Shown: positions 8,201 through 17,243, counted from the stretch's first letter. The stretch: DNA of 22,500 nucleotides from Chromera velia (GCA_018398765.1 JAHBMJ010001866.1:1-22500), one strand, 5' to 3'. Made by a program: numbers and translations. Notes: generated by a model not told the origin, from the sequence alone.

Positions 8201-11177
8201 AAGCACAGGAGTTGTGGGAGCTTGATCCCCTTGTGCTTTGTGCCCTCGACAGTGTGGGTGTCCCAGAGCCTCCTGTGGCTCTTCCGAAAAGAAACTTTGC
8301 AGTCAGACCTCCTGATCTTTCCGTCGTTGAGCCTGGATGTCTTCTCAAAAGGAGACGGAGGACAAAGACAGCCAAATGCAGGAAAACACGAAGAAACAAA
8401 CGTTCCAAATTCTCCAAGGGAGCAGATCAAGATTCGTCAGATGCAGAGTCATTCAATCACCTTTTATCAATCCGTTTTGGTTCCTGGCCCACAATCAGGA
8501 CTTTACGTGTGGCGAGGGAGATCAGTAAGGGAATGGGGGAAGGAATGGATTTGCTTACAAAGGTAGGTTTGAGAAAACGCGCCCGCTCGACTCTGTCCTC
8601 CGGCGGGCGGCCTGTTTTTTCAGCCTACCGGCTCGAAATGCGCCGTCGTGCGATTGCTCGAGGTCTGGGCCACTACCTCTCGTTTGAGCCCTCAGCAGCA
8701 GCAACAGCAAAGAGTCGAGAGAAAGGAAGAAACAGAGCGTCGCCATTTCAAAACCTCAACGAGATGGGAAGAATGCTTAGGTTGAGGGGGGAAGCTCGAA
8801 CTGTAGCAGCATCCTCTCCGGCACGGCGTGTTGACATTTTCGCATTCGAGTCCACCGGAAGGAGACGGGTCCCTTTCACTGGCCCCTGGCCCGTACACGC
8901 ACAGAAACGTGTGCCCAAAGCCAACGAATTAGAATTGGCTTGCCATGATCCCCGACCTCCAGCACCGCCCCCTCTGTCACTTCAAAAGAAGGGCGAAGGT
9001 CAGAAAGGAGGAAGACACAGAACGCTTCTTCGGATGTGTCCCCACGGCAAAGTCATACTCTCTCCAGAGCAGAGAGAGCTGGACAAAGTTGCACTGATGG
9101 GAGAGGACACAGCTGACTGTCGGGCAGGAAAGAAATTCAGAAGATTGCTGCAGCGCGCTCTGAATCCTCGCAAGCCCGAGCCCCCGCAGGTTCTTCCTGA
9201 GTCACTGTACAGACAGAAATGTCGGAATGCAGAATTATGGAATTGTCACAAGGGAAAAGAAACGCTGATGTCCTCAGATGGTGCGCCGATCTCCCACACA
9301 CCCTGCCGCTCAGCCTCGACACTCCAATCCATTCACCAATCCCCCCACGAGTCCATCACCTCGCATCTTCCAGGAGCGCCTGCTGAAAAAACAGGAGGAC
9401 TCTCATGTCCGTTCAGTCAACCACCAAACGCTCTCACAGGGGGTCGACGAGTGACTTTCGACAAGGAGACATTGCAAAATTTGCCCCCCCATTGCTCTCA
9501 TTCCCAACCGCATTATCTCTCTCTTGAGAATTCAAATTTTGTGACCTCACTCCCTCCGAAGAGACAGCAGACAAAACTGTATGTGCAGACGGACAGCGAC
9601 AAAGAAAACCGAGTCGGAAGCGACGGAAACAACATTACAGCCCCTCCGAACCCTCCCATCAAATCACACTCCACCTCCACGGGACGTTCGGTCAACGTTC
9701 GCAAGCGAGCAGAAGTCCGGAAGGGCCCCAGTCCCTGTCTTTTGGACCTCTCCTCTGTCTCGTCCCCTCGTCACTTGCCGTCTCCTGCAGATGCTCTGAG
9801 CCCCGGCGGTCGAGAAAGAGAAATGTTCAGCCCCGAAAAAGAACTTTTGAGTCCCCCGGGCAGAGAGAGAGAGAAAGAGAGAGGCTCGTTGGGGGCTCAT
9901 ACGGGTGAAATGGGAATGGGAATGGACGCTCTGAGTCCTGGGATGACCTCCGTCTCTTCTCGTGGCGGAGAGGGGAAGTTTAGGTGGGAGGGGGTGGGAA
10001 TGGGAGGAGGAGGAATCATGTCTTTGAGTTCTCTTTCAGGGACAGAGAAAGAGAAAGAGAAAGGAAGGGTCAAAGAAGATGGAGGAGGAGGGGGAGGAGG
10101 AGGAGGACAGTCTCGGAGGGGGGAGAGCTCTCTCGAAGAGGTGAGCACCTGCGCTTTCTTCATCTTTCTTCCTTGTGGGCATGTTTCTTTTTTTTTCTTT
10201 CTCCTTCCTTCCTTCCTTCCTTCCTCTCTTTCATTCATTCTTCCTTCCTTCCTTCCTTCCTTCCTCCTTTCTTTCTTTGTTCCCTCCTTTCTGTCAGTCC
10301 CTTGCCATTTATTTATGTATTCATTCATTCGACGGTGCTTCTCTCCACTTTTGTTTCCTGTCTGCAGGACTCTACCGGAGTCTCTGAGGTCCACCGGACT
10401 GTTGACCAGCTCTCTCTGCCGGGTCGCCAGTCAGAGGCCCCCCCCACCCTTTCTCTTTCAGGAGACGCTGCTGTCCTCGCGCTTTCTGCTCGCTGGCTGT
10501 TTGGAGATGGGGCCCAGAACGGTGAGCAAAACATGAGTGGGTTCAGTGACGGTCCAGTCTCGAGTCCTCTGAGTCTCTCACAGGCGCACCGGAGACGGTC
10601 CAGTCTCGAGGCAGGAGGCAGTGAAATCAGACCCCCTCTTTCCCTTCTGACAGGAGGAACAGAGGGCGCATACCACCCTCTGGTTCCGCATCCGCCTTCA
10701 CCAATTGGTCACACAACCGCAAGACCGCCTCCCGTCTTTCAAAGCTCGCGAAGAATTTTCCGTCCGGCGATGGGTGGAAGACTGGGGGCTTCGTTTGCTT
10801 CTGCCGTGTGTCCAGAACGCATTCGGAGTCTGGGGAAGTCACACCCAGTGCATGGGATGTTGGGGGTGACTGGCAGAGACGGGGGCAGAATCGAGATGGG
10901 CAGTCTCAGACTTGGTCTCGCAGACGGGGGACTAAATCCTTCCTCCAGTTTTGCTGACTGTGCACGGCAGGTACGCCGACTGGAGTTCTACGGGTTCTCT
11001 CGCACTGAGGCCCTAAACGCTCTCCCCCAGGCAGGGCGGATCGACGATCTTGTGTTAGGGGAACGAGGAAACCGTCAATGGCCTTTTGAGCACTCCCTCC
11101 ACCTGCGGGCAGCACTCACACAACGGGAGAAAACACCCCCGTGGCAAGTTCTCGAATCAGACCTCAGCCCTAACTAA
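231..11177 (+). CDS. Very large protein with split cyclic-nucleotide-binding domains (5' partial, 8 exons)
   Basis: Exons chain in consistent phase: 231-387 (or 252-387), 776-1410, 2068-2286, 2752-3721, 5374-6382, 6640-6718, 7051-10140, 10368-11177 (TAA stop). Acceptors all end in CAG; donors are GTCAGT, GTCAGT, GTCAGT, GTAGGC, GTCAGT, GTCCGT and GTGAGC. About 2,322 residues are visible; the true N-terminus lies upstream of the window. Residues about 1-264 form a first CNB fold and about 265-980 a second, each interrupted by low-complexity sequence. Residues about 1024-2322 are a basic, Ser/Pro-rich, probably disordered tail. The tail has a [13 protein letters not shown] patch near residue 1455, SP motifs (LSPGG, FSPEK, LSPPG) near 9790-9870 and polyglycine near 10090. 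No kinase, channel or other catalytic domain is seen in this part. A regulatory or scaffold role is inference. The least certain junction is 6718/7051; a GTCAGT donor at 6723 paired with the acceptor at 6898 is also in phase. Confidence 0.72.
388..775 (+). other. Intron 1 of the CNB gene
   Basis: GTCAGT donor at 388 and GTGCAG acceptor ending at 775; phase 1 on both sides. It holds T-rich and mixed sequence with no recognisable gene or element. Confidence 0.6.
1411..1684 (+). repeat. (GTCA/GGCA)n tetranucleotide array starting at a splice donor
   Basis: About 68 four-base units, mainly GTCA with many GGCA variants, start exactly at the predicted donor GTCAGT of intron 2. The open frames through it encode only Ser-Gln-Val or Arg-Gln-Ala periodicity and are artefacts. 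The remaining intron runs to the GATGCAG acceptor at 2067. Confidence 0.9.
1685..2067 (+). other. Remainder of intron 2
   Basis: A pyrimidine-rich segment with a CT run near 1712-1727, then mixed sequence up to the acceptor. Nothing else is recognised. The intron is phase 0 at both ends (1410/2068), joining IKRDVF-L to PLTERAR. Confidence 0.6.
2287..2751 (+). other. Intron 3, ending in a (CGCA)n microsatellite
   Basis: GTCAGT donor at 2287; the acceptor at 2750-2751 is the end of a (CGCA)n run at 2730-2750 that turns into GCAG. Phase 0 on both sides. There are several ATGCATGC-type short palindromes near 2583-2607. No gene is seen inside. Confidence 0.6.
3870..4137 (+). repeat. (CAGA)n array with GA-rich interruptions
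   Basis: GGAC units lead into CAGA units, broken by two (GA)n blocks of about 28 bp near 3896-3926 and 4023-4051. An undetermined base lies at 4052, at the junction of the second GA block with the CAGA units. The minus-strand Cys-Leu-Ser-Val reading frames through it are repeat artefacts. Confidence 0.95.
4138..4612 (+). other. Unique spacer between the two CAGA arrays
   Basis: A 475-bp stretch within intron 4 of mixed sequence. It has an A-rich run (4380-4440) and a G-run cluster (4473-4513) with at least four runs of 4 or more G. No coding region with plausible splice phase is seen. Confidence 0.5.
4613..5236 (+). repeat. (CAGA)n array, second block, with AAGAC variants
   Basis: About 570 bp of CAGA units. 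Shorter AAGAC and AAACAGAC variants recur through 4785-5140, shifting the frame of the repeat. There is a GA block near 4690-4708 like those in the first array, and a (GAAA) purine tail at 5185-5236. Shared GA interruptions suggest the two arrays derive from one block. Confidence 0.95.
6383..6639 (+). other. Intron 5 of the CNB gene
   Basis: GTCAGT donor at 6383. A long pyrimidine tract (about 6593-6628) precedes the ACTGCAG acceptor at 6639. Phase 2 junction restores a Lys codon (RAFY-KK-ERHTM). It is followed by the 79-nt exon 6640-6718. Confidence 0.55.
6719..7050 (+). other. Intron 6 of the CNB gene (less certain)
   Basis: GTCCGT donor after CTCTTG and CCTGCAG acceptor at 7050, phase 0. 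The sequence is AT-richer than the flanking exons, and nothing else is recognised. The alternative 6723-6898 intron would keep 6899-7050 as coding and is also open in phase. Confidence 0.45.
10141..10367 (+). other. Intron 7 with (TTCC)n tract
   Basis: GTGAGC donor after GAAGAG and TCTGCAG acceptor at 10367, phase 0. The body is almost entirely pyrimidine, with TTCC repeats near 10203-10264 and ATTCATTC units near 10316-10330. Its length of 227 nt is not a multiple of three, and removing it is needed to enter the frame used by the final exon. Confidence 0.75.
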
Positions 11178-11384
11178 ATGAGCAGTTTAATTGACCCCAG
11201 GCTGTACAATATTCAAACATAAATTATGAACTAGTAATACATTCCATTTGTTTATATGAATACTATCTGCATTTTTTTTTTTCATAACCTCTGAACGTTT
11301 GCATTCTTTTTTTTTGTCCTTTATACTTATCTGTATTTCATGTCAAATTTTAATTTTCATCTTAAAGTTTTTATGATACAATTT
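11178..11384 (+). other. 3' flank of the CNB gene
   Basis: Base composition becomes AT-rich directly after the stop codon. T-runs occur at 11271-11282 and 11307-11315. No canonical AATAAA is seen near the stop. Probably 3' UTR and intergenic sequence; no other feature. Confidence 0.4.
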
Positions 11385-11632
11385 CATCATCATCATCGTC
11401 ATACGCCATCGTTGTCTGCCTAGACTAGTGGCCTAGCCTTCGAAGCTTCCAACGTTTGGCAAGAGACAAGCTCGGCAGCCCTCCCCCAAAAGAGAAAGCA
11501 TATGCAAAAACTAGCAAAAACACAATAAATGACCCCCAGCGGCTCAAAAGGGGCTTGTCCTGAACTATGAGAAAAGGTCGGCTTTAAACGCTGATCTGTA
11601 GGATCAAAGGGTGGCCAGGGGGAGCCAAGCTA
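11385..11632 (+). repeat. Dispersed repeat A, copy 1
   Basis: About 250 bp closely matching 12411-12660. Shared blocks include TCTGCCTAGACTAG, CAGCGGCTCAAAAGG, CTTGTCCTGAACTAT, AGAAAAGGTCGGCTTTA and AGGATCAAAGGGTGGCC. It begins with ATC-rich sequence and ends at GCCAAGCTA. No coding potential is seen. The identity of the parent element is unknown. Confidence 0.8.
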
Positions 11633-11963
11633 CATCAGTGGGATAACTCAAACCAAATTTTCCTAATAATTATTTTTTTATAACCACTATTTAAAAAATA
11701 ATAATTATTTTCATCATGAACAAAAATACGTTTCACAAGCGGCAAGCCTTAGTGGGCTTAATCAAAGTTTTAAAACACATTATTTTAAGAACTTTGATTC
11801 GTTTTTCACCTAAAAACACGCCATAAATATGACAAAATTTTATGGTAAAGTTGAGGGTTTTGCATAATTATTATGGCTTATTATCGGTTTAGGACAATTA
11901 TCATTGGTATTATCTAAATAATGGCCTTATTTCAATAATCATTATTGAGTTATCTCAGTGATG
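11633..11963. mobile_element. MITE-like element with 19-bp inverted ends and TA flanks
   Basis: The left end reads TACATCAGTGGGATAACTCA from 11631. The reverse complement of 11946-11965 is TACATCACTGAGATAACTCA, with two mismatches. The TA at each end is a plausible target duplication, as made by Tc1/mariner-type transposases. The interior (331 bp without the TAs) is AT-rich with no ORF. It sits exactly at the end of repeat A copy 1. Confidence 0.6.
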
Positions 11964-11965
11964 TA

Positions 11966-12410
11966 TCCGCCTTTTTCTATCTTGTCTCGAGATAGATCTC
12001 TTTTTCTTTATTCTCTTTGCTTTTCCCCGACTAGTGTTTGAATAGTGGGAAACCTACGCCATCACAGCCGTCCTAAAGTACTCCATGGCGTGTGATTACG
12101 TGTGACTTGTCATCCTGACCCAGGTGCATAGAAAACCCCCCTCGAGTCATGCCTCCAGATTTTTGCCGTCTCTTCCGATTTTCTTCTTCTACACAGCTGC
12201 TGCACCGCCTTTTCAAAAACTAGCCACGGGCGTGAGCGCGGCTTACAATTTATCTAGCTCTAGTCTAGCTTTTTTTATTGAAATATTTAAAATTTATTTG
12301 TCTTAGTTAGTCTTTAAAAGTATAGTTTTATGGCTATTAGCTAGGCCATTAGACTAGATAGTAAGATGTAATAATATTCTATTGCATAATTGAAAGGTGG
12401 GATATAATGG
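11966..12410. other. AT-rich spacer, no gene seen
   Basis: Mixed to AT-rich sequence between the MITE-like element and repeat A copy 2. A 60-codon open frame at 12124-12306 has no recognisable content. Nothing further is supported. Confidence 0.4.
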
Positions 12411-12660
12411 TATCATCATTATCATACGCCATCATCGTCTGCCTAGACTAGAAGGCCTACGGCTTCCAACGTTCGGCAAGAGACCAGCTTAGCAGCCCTC
12501 CCCCAAAGGAGAAAGGACACACAATTTTGTCGACAAATGACCCTCAGCGGCTCAAAAGGGTCTTGTCCTGAACTATATGAGAAAAGGTCGGCTTTATAAA
12601 TGCTAGTATGTAGGATCAAAGGGTGGCCGGGGTCCGGGCAGGTCCGGGGAAGCCAAGCTA
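12411..12660 (+). repeat. Dispersed repeat A, copy 2
   Basis: Second copy of the repeat at 11385-11632, in the same orientation and about 1.03 kb downstream. It carries a small extra GGTCCGGGCAGGTCCGGGG segment near its end. It continues past GCCAAGCTA into ACCTGCC, where copy 1 is interrupted by the MITE-like element. Confidence 0.8.
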
Positions 12661-13219
12661 CCTGCCTTGCCAGCAGTGAAGTTCTTCTAATATATATAAT
12701 CTCATCTTTCTTATGGTATATCCCTAGGTATATCTTGAGCATTATACTCCAAACTTATAGATAAAAAGTCTTAAGCTTATAAAAATTAAGCGAAACTAAG
12801 TAACTTTGAAAACAAAAAAAAGAAGAGGGAGATTCGATCATTTTTTTTTCACTTTATCACTAGAAGATTAAAAATTGATCTGGGTCATCTGGCTTTTTAA
12901 CTAACTATAGTGTTTTTAAATTTAAAGGGTACATCAATAGAAAGTATACAAAGGCAGCCTGATCTTTCAGCCCACCCTAGCTGAAGATGAAGAAAGAAAG
13001 AGAAGTGAGGGGCAGTATGGTATTGAGATGTGAAGTGGAAAAGATTTTGGACCGAGGTGTCTGCAGAAGAGGGCACCGCTATTAGGTGAAGTGGGTTGGA
13101 TAGCTGAAAGACCCTCACCTGGGAGCCAGCAGCTTTGATGAAGAAATATGCCTCTTAAGAGATTGAAGCTTTTGATCTGAAGTGTTGAATCAGATTAAGG
13201 CAGTATAGTGTGGTGTCCC
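12661..13219. other. AT-rich spacer, no gene seen
   Basis: AT-rich to 12900, then a purine-rich stretch (about 12975-13190) with short ORFs only. No RNA gene or known element is recognised. Confidence 0.4.
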
Positions 13220-13517
13220 GCATGCCGGGGGTGAGTAGGGTGCTTTTTGCCCCCCCCTCTGCATAGGAGACCGGCGCTTTTCCGCAAAAAACTCGTTCTC
13301 ATAATTGGTAAGGAGTCAAAAGCTAAAAATTTATGTAAAAAGACGTTGTAACGATAGAAAACGAACTATGGAACAGATTTTTTATATCATTTCTAGAAAT
13401 ATAGGCTGCCATACGAATTTTGTAAGTTTTATACTGTTTTTCTTACTATTCAAAACGGTTAAAAAATGGCCTTAAAATCAAAAAATTTGTATGACAGCCT
13501 ATGTTTCTAGAAATGAA
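13220..13517 (+). mobile_element. Hairpin-forming repeat B, copy 1 (truncated)
   Basis: Starts with GCATGCCGGGGGTGAGTAGG, then TGCTTTTTGCCCCCC, then an arm beginning TTTCCGCAAAAAACTCG. It continues through GAACTATGGAACAGATTTTT and TTTCTAGAAATATAGGCTGC, a short loop and the start of the return arm, which breaks off at TTTCTAGAAATGAAAC near 13517. The same sequence occurs in inverted orientation at 14006-14403. No ORF is seen. Confidence 0.75.
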
Positions 13518-14005
13518 ACTGGAAATGCAGACAGTCACTGAGTGTGTGCATGCAACGTATGCATGACTGCTATGAAGTGAAATGAATTCAATCTTCCAGT
13601 CAGTGTGTGGTGGTACCAGCAGACTATATGGTATGTCGAGTGTTCGTCTGAAGGGCTTCTGCCCAGAGCCACTGTGTACAGCTTCTTCACTGTAGCCCTG
13701 TACTGTATGTGTTCTTCGATCACCAGTGCACCCCCTAAAAGACCCACATCCCGATCCATGCACCTGATGGAGCGGCGCAGTCCGGCACCGCGGCTGGCCT
13801 ACGTGCATACATGTACATCGATGCGTCATGCGTGATCATGCATGCATGCAATTTGAGCAATAGATTCAGAGTCACAGAATTTGGTTGATTCACAACAAAC
13901 AATCGGATGTTGCAAAGACACACAGACTTACAGTCTTGTTAAGACACGACCCGGCTTTCTGTATCTGAGCTAGCGGAGCCCAAGTATAGCCGATCTAATT
14001 CACAC
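13518..14005. other. GC-richer segment between inverted B repeats
   Basis: About 490 bp enclosed by the two inverted B copies. The longest frames are 127 codons (minus, 13446-13829), 76 codons (plus, 13605-13835) and 74 codons (minus, 13535-13759). None matches a family I recognise. It includes short ATGCATGC palindromes near 13838-13850. It could be captured host DNA or the interior of a composite element. Confidence 0.4.
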
Positions 14006-14403
14006 ATTTCCGCAAAAGACTCGTTCTCATAATTGGTAAGGAGTTAGAAGCTGAAACTTTGTGTAAGAAGACGTTGTGACGATAGAAAAAGAACTATGGA
14101 ACAGATTTTTTATATTATTTCTAGAAACATAGGCTGCCATACAAATTTTTTGATTTTCTGGTCATTTTTTAACGGTTTTTAACAGTAAGAAAAACGGTAT
14201 GAAACTCATAAAATTTATATGCCAGCCTATGTTTCTAGAAATAATATAAAAAATCTGTTCCATAGTTCTTTTTTTATCGTTACAACGTCTTTTTACACAA
14301 AGTTTCAGCTTCTAGTAACTCCTTACCAATTTTAAAAATAAGTTTTTTGCGGAAATGCGCCGTTTTAGGGGGGCAAAAAGCATCCCACTCGCCCCCGGCA
14401 TGC
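14006..14403 (-). mobile_element. Hairpin-forming repeat B, copy 2 (inverted, full arms)
   Basis: Positions 14006-14356 form a near-perfect 351-bp palindrome centred near 14181, starting ATTTCCGCAAAA and ending TTTTGCGGAAAT. The outer GCATGCCGGGGGCGAGTGGG end lies on the minus strand at 14403. Relative to copy 1 it is inverted and complete in both arms. The RNA or single strand would fold into a long hairpin. Confidence 0.8.
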
Positions 14404-14467
14404 GCTTAGAAAATAATAACTTTTTCCTGCAGCCTAACATTAGAAGTATTCAGCTAGCTCTGGATAT

Positions 14468-14653
14468 GTGAATAACTCTAAAAGAATAGATCTGGGTAGC
14501 CTTCATGATGCCGGTAAGTACTATGAAGGGGTTTTCGTGGGAGAGACACGTCCTGCTTGCTTGTACCCAATGAGAATCGAGCGGTTTCTCTCATTCGGGG
14601 CAAACAAGACGGTGGTACGTGATGTGTGCATCGCTCCTAAATCGACTCAATGA
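14468..14653 (+). pseudogene. Short coding-like ORF, unassigned
   Basis: 61 codons opening with GTG, ending TGA. The composition looks protein-like (YYEGVFVGETRPACLYPMRI, then RFLSFGANKTVVRD). It has no ATG start and no flanking exon I can identify. It lies between transposon remnants. A relic of a mobile-element gene is possible; function unknown. Confidence 0.2.
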
Positions 14654-14875
14654 CATGCATGTAATCAAAGGACTCGCGCATGTAATCTGATTCAGGTCAG
14701 TCAATTTATATCAATTATTTTCATATTACAGCTCTCTGTGCCCCCTTTCTCTGCATAATAAAAAAGCCCGATACTATGTCAAGAGTGTAAAGGAGGAGTT
14801 TTATACATGTTCTCAGTCTTGAAGTTTCTGATCGACTCATTCACTGTGGGGAAACGAAATGATGAACGCAACCAT

Positions 14876-15100
14876 CTAAAGGAACTCTCTCTTAGAGATC
14901 ACCATCGGAATGGTGGTCGTCTTCATCCCTTCTCGCTTCAGGAAGTCAATCAGCCTTCCGTTCAATGACATCTCATTGTTGTCTGTGCTGAGCCCCTCTT
15001 GCTCTGCCTATGCAATCATCTTGGCAAGCAGAGCGTCGGCGGATGCATTGAGCTTTCGCTTTTCACTGTCTGTGTTGTCAGGGAGTCTACTAAAAAGCTC
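14876..15100 (-). pseudogene. Minus-strand coding remnant with in-frame TAG
   Basis: Reading the minus strand from 15100, 30 codons (LPDNTDSEKRKLNASADALL) reach a TAG at 15010-15008. The same frame then continues for 43 codons (AEQEGLSTDNNEMSLNGRLI, then KREGMKTTTIPMVISKREFL) to a stop at 14878-14876. The helix-like, charged composition on both sides of the stop suggests a decayed gene. Family not recognised. Confidence 0.3.
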
Positions 15101-15218
15101 TTAAAGTTTGAGTCCGTATACCATTGGCAACCTAACGGAGGTGCTGGGTCTCAGCGGGTCAGTCAGTCTCTCGGCTGCTTCTGCTCTCTACTAGTCTTCT
15201 TTCGTCTTATTTTTTAAG

Positions 15219-15541
15219 TTGGATCCAGGTGGTCTGTCTCGCTATCTCCTTTCCTGCTTCTCTTTTTTGTCTTCTGTTCTTTATCTCTTCGAGGGCGTCT
15301 CGTCACCTGCCTCTTGGTCAACCTGAATGACAACTTCTCGATCATCAGGTCGACCGAAGGATACATGGGGACCTGGACGGCGCGCCACAGTCATAATACT
15401 AGAGGACCATATAGGTTTAGATTAAAATATAAAGGATAAAATTTGTATGATAAATTGTATAATAATTTAATAAATTGATATGCAATCGATATCACATGAA
15501 GCAGCGTCGCTCATGTGCAAGTATGCCTTGCCCAGCCTTAC
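15219..15541. other. Spacer, no gene seen
   Basis: Pyrimidine-rich at the start and AT-rich from 15410 on. No repeat, RNA gene or ORF of note is recognised. Confidence 0.35.
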
Positions 15542-15847
15542 CCATAGTTGCCATAGTACACGATACTATACTGGAATTCCAGTATACTAAGACCCCTTAT
15601 ACTCAATGTGATAGTATAATATACTATCCTAACAATACTATGAATAAATATTAATTAATATTAGTATTTTCTCAGCGTTATAGGCTATCTATCAACTATT
15701 ACGCAGCATCTAGGCAGAGTTTAACGTTTGATAACATATTTAAAAGATTTTTTGAGAGTGAAGACTAGTTAAAACATTTGTAGGGCCTCTAGAATGAGTG
15801 AATGAATGAGAAGGAGCGCGTGCACCACAGAGTTCACTTCGCTGAAT

Positions 15848-15876
15848 ACCCCCCCCCCATNCCCCCCCCCCCCCCC
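15848..15876 (+). repeat. Poly-C tract with undetermined base
   Basis: Two C runs separated by AT and an N at 15861. The N probably marks homopolymer uncertainty in the assembly. Confidence 0.8.
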
Positions 15877-16284
15877 TCAAACAGCCCCCTCGTGGGAGCA
15901 CAGACCAAATGCCTTCAAGTGAGCCTCTAAGAGCTCTCCCTTGGAGTCTGCATCAAATGCATACCCATCTTCCCACTTGCATAAACCCAGGGCCTCAATG
16001 CCGTGGATTCGCGTCTTGGACATCGGGACCCCCGCCTACTTCTGGTGCAGGCGGAGGAGGCGGAGGTTCGTGTAGGTGCGTACCTCCAGATTCTGATCTT
16101 CCTGTATCAAATGGTTTTTCTTCGAAATGACGGCACGCTCAAAAATTAAAAATGCGTGCTTTTTGGTTCTGCTGGGTCAAGCTCATCTCAGTCTAAAACA
16201 CCACAAAATTCGTCAATTAGAGGGGCCCGGCGCTGTTCGTAGCCTCTTATGAGCTCATAGATACATACTCTGAGAAAGATAGAC

Positions 16285-16953
16285 ATGATTCCATTCGGTA
16301 GAGAGTATATGTATCAGAAGATTACGCATGCTGCACTCAGGTCCAGATTTATTTCGTTTCCTCTGCCGTTCGTTACGGCTTACAGGTTCAGGTTTTTCGT
16401 ACAGGAGTGCACAATTGAAGAGGATCTAGAAAAGGCCTGGGATCGTTTGCTCGAACTGACCAGTCCAGAACTCCCGAACTTGATCAGGCTTGAGGAGACC
16501 CCCCTGGGATTCCTTCGAGTCTTGGACATCAATGTGCACCAAGGCTTGGGAGTCCGTTTCCTTCCTGGTAAGGTTGAACCAAGTAAGGTGATCTGGGACC
16601 TGCAGAAGGTTCGCCAGGAAGACGTCCCGGAGGAGGGGTGGGGATACTGTCTGCTCAAGATGAAGCGGTATAAGAAGGACTAGCCCTGCATCGTAGATGT
16701 CCGTTGGGGGGACTCTACTTTACTTCTGGTAGGGAACGGTAAAAAATATTGTACGCACTATGGATACGCTTCTTTTAACAAGTGCACTCGTTGTGGGCTA
16801 GGTTGCGGGTTTGTGTGCTTCTGTTTGAAAGAGTGCCAAAGAGCGTGTGCGAAAGCGTATTATGGTACCATCAATGAGGCTCGGTCCTGCTACGAGGCCA
16901 CTCCATGTGGGATTGTGAAGGGATGGATGAACAAAATGGAGGAGTCTGCCTGA
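16285..16953 (+). pseudogene. Cys-rich ORF broken by one TAG, possibly transposon-encoded
   Basis: A single frame of 223 codons from ATG at 16285 to TGA at 16951-16953, interrupted only by TAG at 16681-16683. The first part reads ECTIEEDLEKAWDRLLELTS, then VLDINVHQGLGVRFLPGK. The part after the stop carries a dense Cys motif: CTHYGYASFNKCTRCGLGCG, then FVCFCLKECQRAC. Spacing suggests a zinc-binding tail. Cys-rich C-termini occur in some transposases (piggyBac, for example), but I cannot assign the family. The gene lies inside an element with inverted ends, which supports a transposon origin. Recoding or recent inactivation would both explain the single stop. Confidence 0.4.
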
Positions 16954-17243
16954 TTGACTGTATGACTGACTGATTTAGACTAACTCTGTCTAAATATCGT
17001 ATATCCTTCATAGAGTAACTGCATTATTGATTTCTCCTAACATTTCTCCTAGCGTCAATGATTGATTGACTATAATTGATCTAATTGATTTTCAGTTATT
17101 TAAATTTTTCATAGTTATATAGTGAGCATATAGGTATATTATAAGTATGAGGTATACCCGGCCCCTCCCCCCCTTAGGTACATCAGGTACTATCTTATTA
17201 TCCTATCCGATAGTACAATGTACTATCCGTTTGGCAACCATGG

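Larger units (their letters stand above)
15542..17243. mobile_element. Decayed DNA-transposon-like element with short inverted ends
   Basis: CCATAGTTGCCA at 15542-15553 is matched on the opposite strand by CCATGGTTGCCA at 17243-17232. Inside each end lies a related hairpin motif (ATAGTACACGATACTAT on the left, GATAGTACAATGTACTATC on the right). Between the ends lies a 223-codon frame with one internal TAG (16285-16953). Other internal sequence includes a perfect palindrome at 15567-15586 and a poly-C tract with an undetermined base at 15861. Boundaries are provisional and no clear target duplication is seen. Confidence 0.4.

Noticed and set aside
10141-10536. Read-through of the long exon past 10140
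   Set aside because: It runs through a TTCC-rich pyrimidine tract typical of an intron. A clean GTGAGC...TGCAG intron connects to the frame used downstream.
10522-10583. Additional 62-nt intron in the last exon (GTGAGC donor, TCTCACAG acceptor)
   Set aside because: Its removal shifts the frame and reaches a TGA within about 14 codons, whereas the unspliced frame stays open to 11177.
11401-11470. tRNA-derived SINE origin for repeat A
   Set aside because: Weak box-A-like and TTCGAA motifs appear in copy 1 only and do not have tRNA spacing or fold.
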